The notes under the pieces are model-generated. The model was not told where the DNA came from, did no database searches, and was given only the letters and a program-made list of their open reading frames with translations. Below, one piece after another: positions 33,340 to 45,935 of a stretch of 64,000 nucleotides of DNA (position 1 is the stretch's first letter; every line of letters starts with the position of its first letter). The translations under genes were made by a program, and so were the position numbers. Source of the DNA: Corallium rubrum (Eukaryota; Cnidaria; Anthozoa; Scleralcyonacea; Coralliidae); assembly GCA_964035015.1 (NCBI GenBank), contig OZ036003.1, positions 7,077,754 to 7,141,753 of the forward strand. The letters are read 5' to 3'.

Positions 33340-33955
33340 TGTATTAAGTAGTGTGACGCCCCTCGTGGAAATCAGCTAATTTTATTTTATTATTTTATTA
33401 TTTTGCTTTGCCATACTCAAACAATACGTACAGACATCGACAAAAACAACTGGCAGGGCAACCGCAACAGCTTACGCCAATTACTGCGGTCCCTAAAGAT
33501 TACAACAAATACAACTACAGTACACCAGATAATTACAAACATTAAGCTAAAAACAACACGATATTGATTTAATTAGATCACGAGCTTTGTTGCATTTGAT
33601 GCATATCGATTTCCATGTTCGTGGATCATCTGCATTAAAACAGTGTTCTACTGTAGTGCTAAATTATAGTAATTATATAGTCCTTTTTTAAAGTCTTTTA
33701 AAGTTATACATTTAATTGTTAAGTTCCTTGGCAATACGTTCCAGATTCTAGTTGTCCTAATTAAAAATGATTTCTGATACGTAGATGTTTTACATTTTGT
33801 TGTCTGAAATTGTAAACAGTTTGGGTTTGCTGATCGTGTTGGTCTATTTGAATTTTGAGGTTCTGGTAGTATGTCACTGCTTAAGTTAATAATGTTACGA
33901 TTTGATTTGAAAAGGAACAGCATGTTGACGAGGCTAGCGTGTTTAAATAAAGTTT
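33340..33955 (-). mobile_element. Truncated LINE, C-terminal end of reverse transcriptase ORF
   Basis: Translation includes LPEPQNSNRPTRSANPNCLQ, then QKSFLIRTTRIWNVLPRNL and LKDFKKGLYNYY, the usual C-terminal 'RxxxxWNxLP...FKxxL' tail of CR1/Jockey-like LINEs. Followed by a 3' UTR ending CACGAGGGGCGTCACAC. A (TACC)n tract sits at the truncated end. Confidence 0.85.
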
Positions 33956-34261
33956 TACCTACCTACCTACCTACCTAATATCCCTGACAAGATTACGCTT
34001 TCCGCCTGGTTCGTCTATTGGTATATGCTTTCTGTACACACACAAAACGCCTGTTCCAGCACAATTTTTGTGTCGGAGCGCCGCTCCGATCTCGAAAGCA
34101 TAATTATGCATGCTCTTTGTACACGACATTTGTTGCATAAAACTGCCTAGCCTGCGTGCCGATTTCACCCGTTTCCGGGGAAGTCTGCACGCAGGCTAAA
34201 AACTGCCTTGGTTTATAGTTTTCCCAATCTTCTACACAGCTCTCCTACTTTTTAGTCATCT

Positions 34262-34680
34262 CGGGTATTATATCGATATATAGTAGGGTTGGAGTACTGT
34301 CGATCTGGACTACTTTCGAGCGAAGGCTTCGTCAGAGAGAAACGTTACTCCCTGACAAAGGGCCTTCGCTTGAAACGTTAGAGACTATACGTTCAATAAT
34401 TTTGGCAGTACTCAAACCTTAAGCCTAGTTCTCGTATGTCGCCGACCGTCGCCGATCCATGATTCAGATGCATGTTAAGTAATAAAGAACAATGTAGAAA
34501 AGCACTGCTTTCTGCATTGTTCTTTATTACTTTTCTTTTTTACCGTTTTAACATGCATCTAAATCATAAATCGGCGACCGTCGGCGACATATGAGAACTA
34601 GGTTTTACTATATTTCGATTTGTATTTCAACACTGCCTACGCAGCACACTACTTTTATTTCAATGTTTGGATTCTATATA
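34262..34680. mobile_element. Foldback of the CGAAATATAGTAAGGTTTGA family, interrupted
   Basis: AGTACTGTCGATCTGGACTA...TTTTGGCAGTACTCAAACC forms the stem. The outer part ACTATATTTCGATTT with GCAGTGTT...CACGCTACTTTT-like sequence continues after the inserted MITE. Confidence 0.8.
34422..34605. mobile_element. MITE with TA duplication, nested
   Basis: Tips AGCCTAGTTCTCGTATGTCG and AAACCTAGTTCTCATATGTC (complement of right end). TA at 34420-34421 and 34606-34607. Removing it restores CAAACCTTACTATATTTCG, present at 40350. Confidence 0.9.
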
Positions 34681-35145
34681 TCGTCAAGGACGTTCTTTGC
34701 ACAAATAAGAAACCCATTGTTAGTTTTCTAAATCTTCTACATAGCTCTCTCTATACTTTTTTGATACTCTCGGACATTCACTGCTTATGACGTTCACTGC
34801 ATAATTAAGAAGGCTTGTAGAGTTTTCTAAAACATCCGTACTTTTATATGACAAAGAGCCAACCATGGCAACGGTTTTTCGGCAAGAATTTTTCATTGTT
34901 CGAGAAGGTTAAACATATAACCTTTTCTCTTAAGCTATATTGCCCAAAGTATTGTAGCACTCAGTCTGTTAATATTCAATTATATGTCAACTGTCAGTTT
35001 CACGCGGAGATCGCTTTGCGTGAAACTGACAGTTGCGACACTCAACATTTTTAGGTAAGCCCACTTAAACTATACTATATTCGCTCTACCTTTATGGTAT
35101 TGAGCACTTTCCGACATTCCGTGAACAAAATCACACGTGCTCGTT

Positions 35146-35147
<2 letters not shown>

Positions 35148-35215
<68 letters not shown>
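35148..35215. repeat. (TA)n microsatellite
   Basis: About 33 perfect TA units ending at the left tip of the MITE copy at 35216. Confidence 0.97.
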
Positions 35216-35620
<405 letters not shown>

Positions 35621-35684
35621 GATAGATAAGTGTCAGGTTCAAAATCATATCAGGTAGAGTGCTCAATACCTAAGTAGAGCAGAA

Positions 35685-35862
35685 TAGTAAGAACAAAAGA
35701 GACAAACTTTGGTTACTTCATTTAAACTTTATTTCCAGGTGAGTATTAAGAGTCGCAATACTCACCTGATGAGTGTGGTAAGCTTTATAGCTTTCCATAC
35801 GAAACAGATCTGTAGTGAAATAAAGTTTAAATGAAGTAACCAAAGTTTGTCTCTTTTGTTCT

Positions 35863-35867
<5 letters not shown>
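35685..35867 (+). mobile_element. Palindromic element carrying a hammerhead ribozyme core
   Basis: Arms TAGTAAGAACAAAAGAGACA...AAGTTTAAATGAAGTAACC mirror each other over about 55 bases. A full hammerhead core lies in the centre (next entry). Flanked on the right by a (TA)n tract. Confidence 0.9.
35762..35818 (+). ncRNA. Hammerhead ribozyme, minimal type I
   Basis: Core CTGATGA at 35766-35772; stem II GTGTGG/CCATAC (773-778 with 795-800), prolonged by AAGCT/AGCTT and a TTAT loop; GAAA at 801-804; stem III ACAG/CTGT with a two-base loop; cleavage expected after A35814; stem I TCAC/GTGA (762-765 with 815-818). All conserved core bases are present. Short stem III and stem I are weak points, as in other metazoan retroelement hammerheads, which often act as dimers. 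Confidence 0.75.

Positions 35868-35902
<35 letters not shown>
35868..35902. repeat. (TA)n microsatellite
   Basis: Perfect TA run directly after the hammerhead palindrome. Confidence 0.95.
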
Positions 35903-35904
<2 letters not shown>

Positions 35905-36378
35905 TATATAATTATTGGTTCTCTCCTGTGTCTCAAGGATATTTCAGCAGGGTTGTCCGGTTTTAACTAAAACCGAATACTCGCAAAGAATCAACACCAT
36001 AATTCACACATTAATTCTACAAACTATATAGTTCCATTAAGAGGGGGGAGGGTCAATCAGTATAATTTGTTTTATAACAACGACCAAGAAAATAAGACAT
36101 TGTGTTGCGGTTTTTGTTTTCAATTTATCCCAACAAGTTTGAACTCTCTATTTAATCTAGGTTGTCACTTGTTTCAGAATGGGCACCCATGCATGTATAT
36201 AGATTGTGGGGAAAGATGGAAGTTCATAAATTGTGAGTATTGTTATACATTATCCGGCTATAGTGTTTTGAAACTATATATATATTATATTTATACATAA
36301 ATGTTAAGCAGACTGCTGAATCCTCTCTGGATCCTCCGACTGGGAGCCTTCGTTTGGTGCGCCGTCCATTTATTCATG

Positions 36379-36379
36379 C

Positions 36380-36468
<89 letters not shown>
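36379..36468. repeat. (TATC)n-(TA)n microsatellite
   Basis: About 13 TATC units followed by about 19 TA units. Confidence 0.97.
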
Positions 36469-36470
<2 letters not shown>

Positions 36471-36682
36471 GGCATATATTGGGGTCCTTTTATATGTACT
36501 TTACTTTTAATCAGGGCATATATTGGAGTCATTTTCAAGTAAAATCGTCTGGCGTTGTTATAGGCAGAGTAAAACAAAAAGCCAAAAGGGCTGTTTGTGG
36601 CAGACTCAGACAGGATTGAAAGGTGTCTGACTGTGTTCTTATCAGACGTACTATACAACGCACGATGTTCTGGTACATATAC

Positions 36683-36875
36683 ATCAATTATTTTGCAACT
36701 CTATCCAAACTATGATACTACAATAATCACATTCATCACGCCATATATATTGGATAAATACACCTATATATATGCCCACACGCTACTGTGATCTCGGTAT
36801 ATATATATATATATATATATTCAAATAGACCAAGAAAATTCATCACTCATACTAATGATAAAACGAGAGCAGTTT
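36683..36875. repeat. Direct repeat, left copy (flanks a MITE)
   Basis: CAATTATTTTGCAACTCTAT...AACGAGAGCAGTTTGCTA, repeated at 37207-37391 with small changes. The MITE 36882-37202 lies between the two copies. Confidence 0.9.
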
Positions 36876-36881
36876 GCTATA

Positions 36882-37202
36882 CAGTGTGTATAAAAAAAAT
36901 TCGAACCCTTAGAAAATGAATTAGCATTCTTTTCAAACAACCTATTGTAGTAGTTTGAAAGCCCTAAACACTTCTGAGCCACGGATGCGTAAAAAAACAC
37001 GGGCTTATACATCTGGGAAATTAAGATAACTTGAAGTGTATGCATGGTGAAAGTATTTAAAAGCCTTTTCTCTTCCTGTTTAACTTATGTGCTAATTAAT
37101 TTATAACTCAGCGCTTTTAGGGCTTTCAAACTACCACAATGGGTTGTTTGAAAAGAATGCTAATTCATTTTCTAAGGGTTCGAGTTTTTTTGATACACAC
37201 TG
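36882..37202. mobile_element. MITE, GAACCCTTAGAAAATGAATT family, copy 2
   Basis: Tips CAGTGTGTATMAAAAAAA, TA duplication at 36880 and 37203. Intact copy of the element at 35216. Confidence 0.9.
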
Positions 37203-37206
37203 TACA

Positions 37207-37391
37207 GCAATTATTTTGCAACTCTATCCAAACTATGATACTACAATAATCACATTCATCACGCCGTATATATTGGATAAATATACCTATATATGCCCAC
37301 ACGCTACTGTGATCTCGGTATATATATATACAAATAGACCAAGAAATCCATCACTCATTGGAATGGTAAAACGAGAGCAGTTTGCTACATA
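37207..37391. repeat. Direct repeat, right copy
   Basis: Second copy of the block at 36683, including TGCCCACACGCTACTGTGAT and CTCGGTATATATATA. Confidence 0.9.
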
Positions 37392-37394
37392 GTA

Positions 37395-38775
37395 GTGATA
37401 GTACCCATTATATTATGGCCCATTGTTATTTAACACCTATTGGTATTTCAGCTCACATTCTAGTGCATTCCATTTGAGACAATACGAAACAGTACACGCC
37501 CCCGTGGCTGAATTTATTTTTTTGTTTTTCTTTGCCTACCTAAGGCTAAAAACTCACTACGGCCTACGTTAAATCTTTAGACTGAAAAATGATTTTTTAT
37601 ATTAAATTGACATGGGGAAAGAACATTCTGAATTCACATATGAATTCACAAATAATGTCTGGATAATGATCAGTAAGTGCGTGGTGAATTATGGAAGTTT
37701 TGGAAAATTTATACATCGGTCTTGATGCATGTAGTTTCGCAGTAGACCTATAGCAGAATTTTCAATGACAAACGTCTTGTTCGTCTTAGCCCCATTTCAA
37801 TATTTGCTATATAATGTTTATAAGACAAAGCCAGCATTTGAATTAGCCTAAGGGTTTTTTCCCAGTAAACGCAAGAACTGTACACCGCTTCAAAATAAGC
37901 CAAGATAAAATTAAGAGAAAACAAAGTACTGATCTGCTATCATTCCTTGTGCTATAGTTGTTGCAAGAATATATACTCGAAATACATTTAAGACAAATCA
38001 AACATTTCATTGAAGGTTTTTTTAGTAAACCGAAGAAGTATACACGCTTCAAAATAAGGCAAACATGCACCAAGACAAAATTAAGATATATCTCAACAGT
38101 GTTTAAGACAAAGACAACATTTGAATCATGGTTTTCTTCAGTAAACGCAGTGTCTCCAAGGTACTATCTTTGGAATAGGCCTAAGCACCGGCTACTGTAA
38201 AAGCTTGAGAATAAGTCAAAGACAAAACTAAGAGAAAACAAAGCATATCTGATTGATCTGTATATACTATCATTTCTTAATTATACTTCCAGTGGTGTTA
38301 CTCTAACATTTTGCCGGCGCTTGTGTTCAGCACAACTTGTGACACAGCGTATGTATTGTACAACGTTGACCGGAGCTTGTGATCAAGCGCCGTTTATCTG
38401 AACTATACTGAATGGCAACAGTCCTGCCCTTGCCTGGCTATTACAGAAACAAAATCCTAAATATTCTCGCTATTTCTTTCCATCTAAGTATATTTTTTTA
38501 CACTGAGAAGAAGCAAAAAATCCGATTAGCCGTTGCTATATATAGCCTGGCTGCACATAAACAACGTCAACAAATGTACTAAGATAGTTCGAATACTTTT
38601 GAAAACGTTTCACACTTAGTACCAAGTTTAGCTTTCTGTCTATAGTGGAGGTTGTCTTAATTTAGAGATCACTACCGAAATGTTTGTATATAGAAATAGA
38701 ACTAAAAAAGTTATTCAGTAATCTTCTCACGACGATTATTCAGAGTTCAAGAGTGTATAGCTTTTCAACAATAAA
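37395..38775. other. Unassigned spacer
   Basis: AT-rich. The phrase AAGACAAA..AACATTT..GTTTTTTCAGTAAACGC recurs three times (37850, 38010, 38120), a degraded local repeat. No gene. Confidence 0.4.
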
Positions 38776-39235
38776 GTAGACAATTAACTTTTCACTATAC
38801 TTTTCTCTCAATTAATCTTTCATACCTAACTTCACTGAGCGTTGACCTCTTCTATCATGATTGCTAGAAAGATGTCTGAATTCCTGAAAGAGCTATCGAT
38901 CGAAGAAATGGGTATATTCGGTGTAGAGTCATACACTGACACAGTGACACTGTTATTAAAGTCCACAATTAACTTTTTACTACTTTTCCCTCAATTAGTC
39001 TTTCATTCATGATTGATAGAAAGATGTCTGAATTCCTGAATGGGAATCGGTCGAAGAAATGGGTATATTCGGTGTAGAGTCATACACTGACACAGTGGCA
39101 CTGTTATTAAAGTAAACAATTAACTTTTCACTACTTTTCCCTCAATTAGTCTTTCATACCTAACTTCAGCGTTGACTTCTTCTATCATGATTGCTAGAAA
39201 GATGTCTGAATTCCTGGAGGAGAATCGGTTTCAAG
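38775..39235. repeat. Three tandem copies of a 120-180 bp block
   Basis: CAATTAACTTTTCACTA, CTCAATTAGTCTTTCATACC and ATTGCTAGAAAGATGTCTGA recur three times. A 51-codon ORF in copy 1 is frameshifted in copy 2. Confidence 0.85.
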
Positions 39236-40189
39236 GACTGGATAATGAATATACTGTATATTCCTGAGAATACTGATTCAGTGCACTTTGTGGGTTTCGT
39301 CGTTTCGGCTTTTGTAATCGGCTGTTCGATCTTCGCGGGGTAGATGTGTTGTAGTTAATATTTTGATGTAGCCAAAGGGATTCTAGTTTGTTGTTATTCC
39401 CACACCGTGACAACCGAATACCGATACACAATCGTTCGAGAATGCGTGGTAGTGGGAGAAGTTAAGATCGAAACAGTATATATAATTAACTCTCCATGCA
39501 CTTATACACAAATTCGAGTGGATTGCCGATAGCGTCGAAACTTCTCGATCGTTACAAGCATGGCTATATTAAGACAATATAATATTGTAATTCGGAATGC
39601 CAAACACGTTCTTAAGTGCATGACACGGCTTTGAGAGAGGTCGTACTTTATCTCACTGAAATTCGTCTAGAATCTCCTATTTCTCGTACTCGACATCTAA
39701 ACACATGTTCTTTTTTTCTTTTATGACTAGTCATTCCTATACGGCCAACTTGAACCACATTGCTGTTCATAACGCCGCGATTCTTTTTATTATTTATTTA
39801 TTTATACTTTTTAATAAGTATAGAATATGTAATTTTCGCCCTATGACGTGAGTGTTGCAACTGTCAGTCTCACGCCCTCAATTCTTTTTTCAATTTATCT
39901 TTTGAATTCTTTCCAATTTTCGTTTATTGTCAGTCTTAGCTTTTGTATATTTTCAATAGAATTCAAAAGGCTGAAAATGACGTCAAGTGTGGAAAATGAC
40001 GTACTCTGTACTATACGATGTAAATTCAGCATAGTATCATATCAGGCTGGTATCATATACGAAAGAAGAACTCAAGAAGTAATTAGAAGCAGTTCGCTAT
40101 GTGATCAACATGCATGTGCTTTTTCCTAGTCAAGAATAACCACCACTAAACACTATACATTCTCCACATTAGCCATTACAAATAGTGAA

Positions 40190-40370
40190 ATAAAAGTAGC
40201 GTGCTGCGTAGGCAGTGTTGAAACAAACAATCGAAATATAGTAAGGTTAGATATACTGCTGAAACAGAGAACGTAGAGTCTAACGTTTCGAGCGAAGGCC
40301 CGTAAACAAACAACGACTTGTTGAGTTACTGTTTCGGCAGTTATCTAACCTTACTATATTTCGACACCAA
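40190..40370. mobile_element. Foldback, CGTGCTGCGTAGGCAGTGTT family
   Basis: Starts AAAGTAGCGTGCTGCGTAGG; ATAGTAAGGTTAGATATACT at the left and TTATCTAACCTTACTATATT at the right; centre TCTAACGTTTCGAGCGAAGG. Confidence 0.8.
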
Positions 40371-40905
40371 GCTCGCAAACGTACCACATGCACTACATGT
40401 ATACGTACAACTTATCACACTACATTCTACGTTATTACTTTCTTTATATTACTTTAATCATATTACCTGTATATTGATCATCTGGAAGACCTATTTGGCC
40501 TGAACTCTAAATTCCTATTGTTATTGAATTATAAATGTATTCCTATATATGCATAACATAAATAACTACAACTATATTTGTAGAAATGTAGTATATTACT
40601 TGTATTTTAGTGTATAATTGTACTTGTTGTATGTCTAGGGCGGTATATGTTAGATATAATCTTTATAGTGAATACGTCTTTTCCTTCGTGAATAAAGTAA
40701 ATAAGAACATTTCTGAAATCTGTCTATGCCCCTTAACCTCGTTTTAGACAAACTGACAGACGTTCTATATTCGACGCAGGATTGAATTCAAACTGTCAGA
40801 CGTTCTATATTCGACGCAGGTTGAATTCGTCAATTGGACGTTACTACATGCGACTCCGTGCCGACGTGAACAACAAACTTCGAATTCCAATCAAATTCGT
40901 CTTAA

Positions 40906-41250
40906 GCTACGGCACACACCGATTTGTGTATTGCGGTCACTCGGCTACACACATCAATTTGTGTTGAAGAAAAATCAAGTTAAAAATAAACCAAGGATGG
41001 GCGGAGCTTAAACAAAAGAAATTTGGCATGATTGCAAACACAAATCGGCGACAGGTATGTTACACTTGTCGATTTGTGCGGCGTTGCAGATTTTCGTTGC
41101 AAGTTTTTGATCCCTTATCAAAAACTTGCATTGCTTCAGCAACGCATAAATCGGCGTCGACTGGGTATGTTACACACACCAATTTATCTCGCAATGCCGT
41201 TGCGACACAAATTGGCGACATAAATCGGTGTGTGTAAGTGTAACCGATCG
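40906..41250. mobile_element. Word-repeat foldback (CACACACCGATTTGTG words)
   Basis: Many inverted copies of ACACCGATTTGTG/AAATCGGTGTGTG, plus AGTTTTTGATCC/TTATCAAAAACT in the middle. Confidence 0.65.
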
Positions 41251-41299
41251 TAGCTTTAGACGAACTATTCATCCCAGTAAGACGTATTATACGTTTTCT

Positions 41300-41400
41300 A
41301 CAAATCAAAATATAGTAAGATTTGAGCACTGCCGAATTATTGAACGTAGTTTTCTAACGTTTCGAGCGAAGGCCCTTCGTTTTCTAGCTGTTCGTCTCGT
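41300..41400. mobile_element. Fragment of CGAAACGTTAGAC foldback family
   Basis: ATATAGTAAGATTTGAGCAC, CTGCCGAA and CTAACGTTTCGAGCGAAGG in the family order. Confidence 0.7.
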
Positions 41401-42014
41401 TTTAGACGTCACACTTCACGATGACGAATTTAAGAATTCGACCTTGCCCAATGCGTTCGTCGTTTAAAACAGGGCAGGCACTATATCATGCACATATCCC
41501 CCAAACCATTTGACTAAAAAAGTTCTCTTAATAATAAGCCTATTATTACCTTAAAATTAGCAAGTTTTGGTGACCCCAAAAGTTGGCTTATTACGTACAT
41601 GCATGTTGTCGATGTGATCAAGACACGGTGGATGCATCGACTTCATGATGAGTGTCTGGATTTTCACTTCGAATTTAAATGCAATGTATATCGCTAAAAA
41701 GGTTTCTATATGGTTGGACAAAGGTATAAGACTGCGATTGAAACGAGAAAAGAGTTCGTCTTTATCATATTTAAGACTTAATACTTTATTAGGTTGTATA
41801 CTGCATATGTTCGTTGCCTTCAATCTAGTGGATAATTTATTGCAGAACTGAAAATAGAAATGTGGTATGCATATTGAATCAGTATTGTAATGCCAGATAC
41901 AATTTTTGCCCATGCAGCGCTGGCAATCAATACACTGAAAACAACGCAGTGATTTCGAGAGGATGCATGCCAACTGCTGTGTCATAAAGTATAGGCCGTT
42001 GGGAAGATTATTAG

Positions 42015-45000
42015 CAGTAAGTTATGACTATGACTATGACTAATCGGACTATGACTATTACTATGACTATTAAGACTATGACTATGAAGACTATGACTAT
42101 GAAGACTATGACTATGAAGATTATGACTATGAAGACTATGACTATGAAGACTAGGACTATGAAGACTAGGACTATGAAGACTATAGGACTATGAAGACTA
42201 GGACTATGAAGACTAGGACTATGAAGACTAGGACTATGAAGACCAGGACTATGAAGACTAGGACTATGAAGACTAGGACTATGAAGACTAGGACTATGAA
42301 GACTATAGGACTATGAAGACTAGGACTATGAAGACTAGGACTATGAAGACTATGATTATGAAGACTATGACTATGAAGACTATGACTATGAAGTCTATGA
42401 CTATGAAGACTATGACTATGAAGACTATGACTATGAAGACTACGTATGATTATGAAGACTATGACTATGAAGACTATGACTATGAAGACTAGGACTATGA
42501 AGACTATGACTATGAAGACTATGACTATGAAGACTATGACTATGAAGACTATGACTATGAAGATTATGACTATGAAGACTATGACTATGAAGACTAGGAC
42601 TATGAAGACTAGGACTATGAAGACTATAGGACTATGAAGACTAGGACTATGAAGACTAGGACTATGAAGACTAGGACTATGAAGACCAGGACTATGAAGA
42701 CTAGGACTATGAAGACTAGGACTATGAAGACTAGGACTATGAAGACTATAGGACTATGAAGACTAGGACTATGAAGACTAGGACTATGAAGACTATGATT
42801 ATGAAGACTATGACTATGAAGACTATGACTATGAAGTCTATGACTATGAAGACTATGACTATGAAGACTATGACTATGAAGACTACGTATGATTATGAAG
42901 ACTATGACTATGAAGACTATGACTATGAAGTCTATGACTATGAAGACTATGACTATGAAGTCTATGACTATGAAGACTATGACTATGAAGACTAGGACTA
43001 TGAAGACTATGACTATGAAGACTATGACTATGAAGACTATGACTATGAAGACTATGACTATGAAGACTATGACTATGAAGACTATGACTATGAAGACTAG
43101 GACTATGAAGACTAGGACTATGAAGACTAGGACTATGAAGACTATGACTATGAAGACTATGACTATGAAGACTATGACTATGAAGACTATGACTATGAAG
43201 ACTATGACTATGACTATGAAGACTATGACTATGAAGACTATGAAGACTATGAAGACTATGACTATGAAGACTATGAAGACTATGACTATGATGACTATGA
43301 CTATGATGACTATGAAGACTATGACTATGAAGACTATGACTATGAAGACTATGACTATGAAGACTATGACTATGAAGACTATGACTATGATGACTATGAC
43401 TATGAAGACTATGAAGACTATGAAGACTATGAAGACTATGAAGACTATGACTATGAAGACTATGACTATGAAGACTATGACTATGAAGACTATGACTATG
43501 AAGACTATGACTATGAAGACTATGACTATGAAGACTATGACTATGAAGACTATGATTATGAAGACTGTGACTATGAAGACTATGACTATGAAGACTATGA
43601 AGACTATGACTATGAAGACTATGACTATGAAGACTATGACTATGAAGACTATGACTATGAAGACTATGACTATGAAGACTGTGGCTATGAAGACTATGAC
43701 TATGACTATGACTATGAAGACTATGACTATGAAGACTATGACTATGAAGACTATGACTATGAAGACTATGGCTATAAAGACTATGACTATGAAGACTATG
43801 ACTATGACTATGAAGACTATGACTACGAAGACTATGACTATGAAGACTATGACTATGAAGACTATGACTATGAAGACTATGACTATGAAGACTATGACTA
43901 TGAAGACTACGTATGATTATGAAGACTATGACTATGAAGACTATGACTATGAAGACTATGACTATGAAGACTATGACTATGAAGACTATGACTATGAAGA
44001 CTATGACTATGAAGACTATGACTATGAAGACTATGACTATGAAGACTAGGACTATGAAGACTAGGACTATGAAGACTAGGACTATGAAGACTATGACTAT
44101 GAAGACTATGACTATGAAGACTATGACTATGAAGACTATGACTATGAAGACTATGACTATGACTATGAAGACTATGACTATGAAGACTATGAAGACTATG
44201 ACTATGACTATGACTATGAAGACTATGAAGACTATGACTATGATGACTATGACTATGATGACTATGAAGACTATGACTATGAAGACTATGACTATGAAGA
44301 CTATGACTATGAAGACTATGACTATGAAGACTATGACTATGATGACTATGACTATGAAGACTATGAAGACTATGAAGACTATGAAGACTATGACTATGAA
44401 GACTATGACTATGAAGACTATGACTATGAAGACTATGACTATGAAGACTATGACTATGAAGACTATGACTATGAAGACTATGACTATGAAGACTATGATT
44501 ATGAAGACTGTGACTATGAAGACTATGACTATGAAGACTATGAAGACTATGACTATGAAGACTATGACTATGAAGACTATGACTATGAAGACTGTGGCTA
44601 TGAAGACTATGACTATGACTATGACTATGAAGACTATGACTATGAAGACTATGACTATGAAGACTATGACTATGAAGACTATGGCTATAAAGACTATGAC
44701 TATGAAGACTATGACTATGACTATGAAGACTATGACTACGAAGACTATGACTATGAAGACTATGACTATGAAGACTATGACTATGAAGACTATGAAGACT
44801 ATGACTATGAAGACTATGACTATGAAGACTATGAAGACTATGACTATGAAGACTATGACTATGAAGACTATGACTATGAAGACTATGACTATGAAGACTA
44901 TGACTATGAAGACTATGACTATGAAGACTGACTATGAAGACTATGACTATGAAGACTATGACTATGAAGACTATGACTATGAAGACTATGACTATGAAGA

Positions 45001-45935
45001 CTATGACTATGAAGACTATGACTATGAAGACTATGACTATGAAGACTATGACTATGAAGACTATGATTATGAAGACTGTGACTATGAAGACTATGACTAT
45101 GAAGACTATGAAGACTATGACTATGAAGACTATGACTATGAAGACTATGACTATGAAGACTATGACTATGAAGACTGTGGCTATGAAGACTATGACTATG
45201 AAGACTATGACTATGACTATGACTATGAAGACTATGACTATGAAGACTATGACAATGAAGACTATGACTATGAAGACTATGACTATGAAGACTATGACTA
45301 TGAAGACTATGGCTATGAAGACTATGACTATGAAGACTATGACTATGACTATGAAGACTATGACTATGAAGACTATGACTATGAAGACTATGACTATGAA
45401 GACTATGACTATGAAGACTATGAAGACTATGACTATGAAGACTATGACTATGAAGACTATGACTATGAAGACTATGAAGACTATGAAGACTATGACTATG
45501 AAGACTATGACTATGAAGACTATGACTATGAAGACTATGACTATGAAGACTATGAAGACTATGAAGACTATGAAGACTATGACTATGAAGACTATGACTA
45601 TGAAGACTATGAAGACTATGACCATGAAGACTATGAAGACTATGAAGACTATGACTATGAAGACTATGACTATGAAGACCATGACTATGAAGACTATGAC
45701 TACGAAGACTATGATTATGAAGACTATGACTATGAAGACTATGACTATGACTATGACTATGACTATGACTATGACTATGACTATGACTATGACTATGACT
45801 ATGACTATGACTATGACTATGACTATGACTATGAAGACTATGACTATGAAGACTATGACTATGAAGCCTATGACTATGAAGACTATGACTATGAAGACTA
45901 CGACTATGAAGACTGTGACTATATGACTATGACTT
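42015..45935. repeat. 3.9-kb satellite of GACTAT / GAAGAC hexamers
   Basis: Built from GACTATGAA and GACTAT words in 6, 9, 15 and 18-base periods. Variants (TACGTATGATTATG, GACTGTGGCTATG, GGCTATAAAGAC) recur at long intervals, so parts of the array were duplicated as blocks of about 443 and about 910-950 bases. Open in several frames on both strands because the words lack stops. Confidence 0.98.

Noticed and set aside
38857-39012. 51-codon ORF starting MIARKMSEFL
   Set aside because: It lies in a tandemly triplicated block and the second copy is frameshifted, so it is not conserved as protein.
41557-41985. 142-codon minus ORF starting MTQQLACILS
   Set aside because: AT-rich, no recognisable motif, no splice or promoter support; plausible by chance at this composition.
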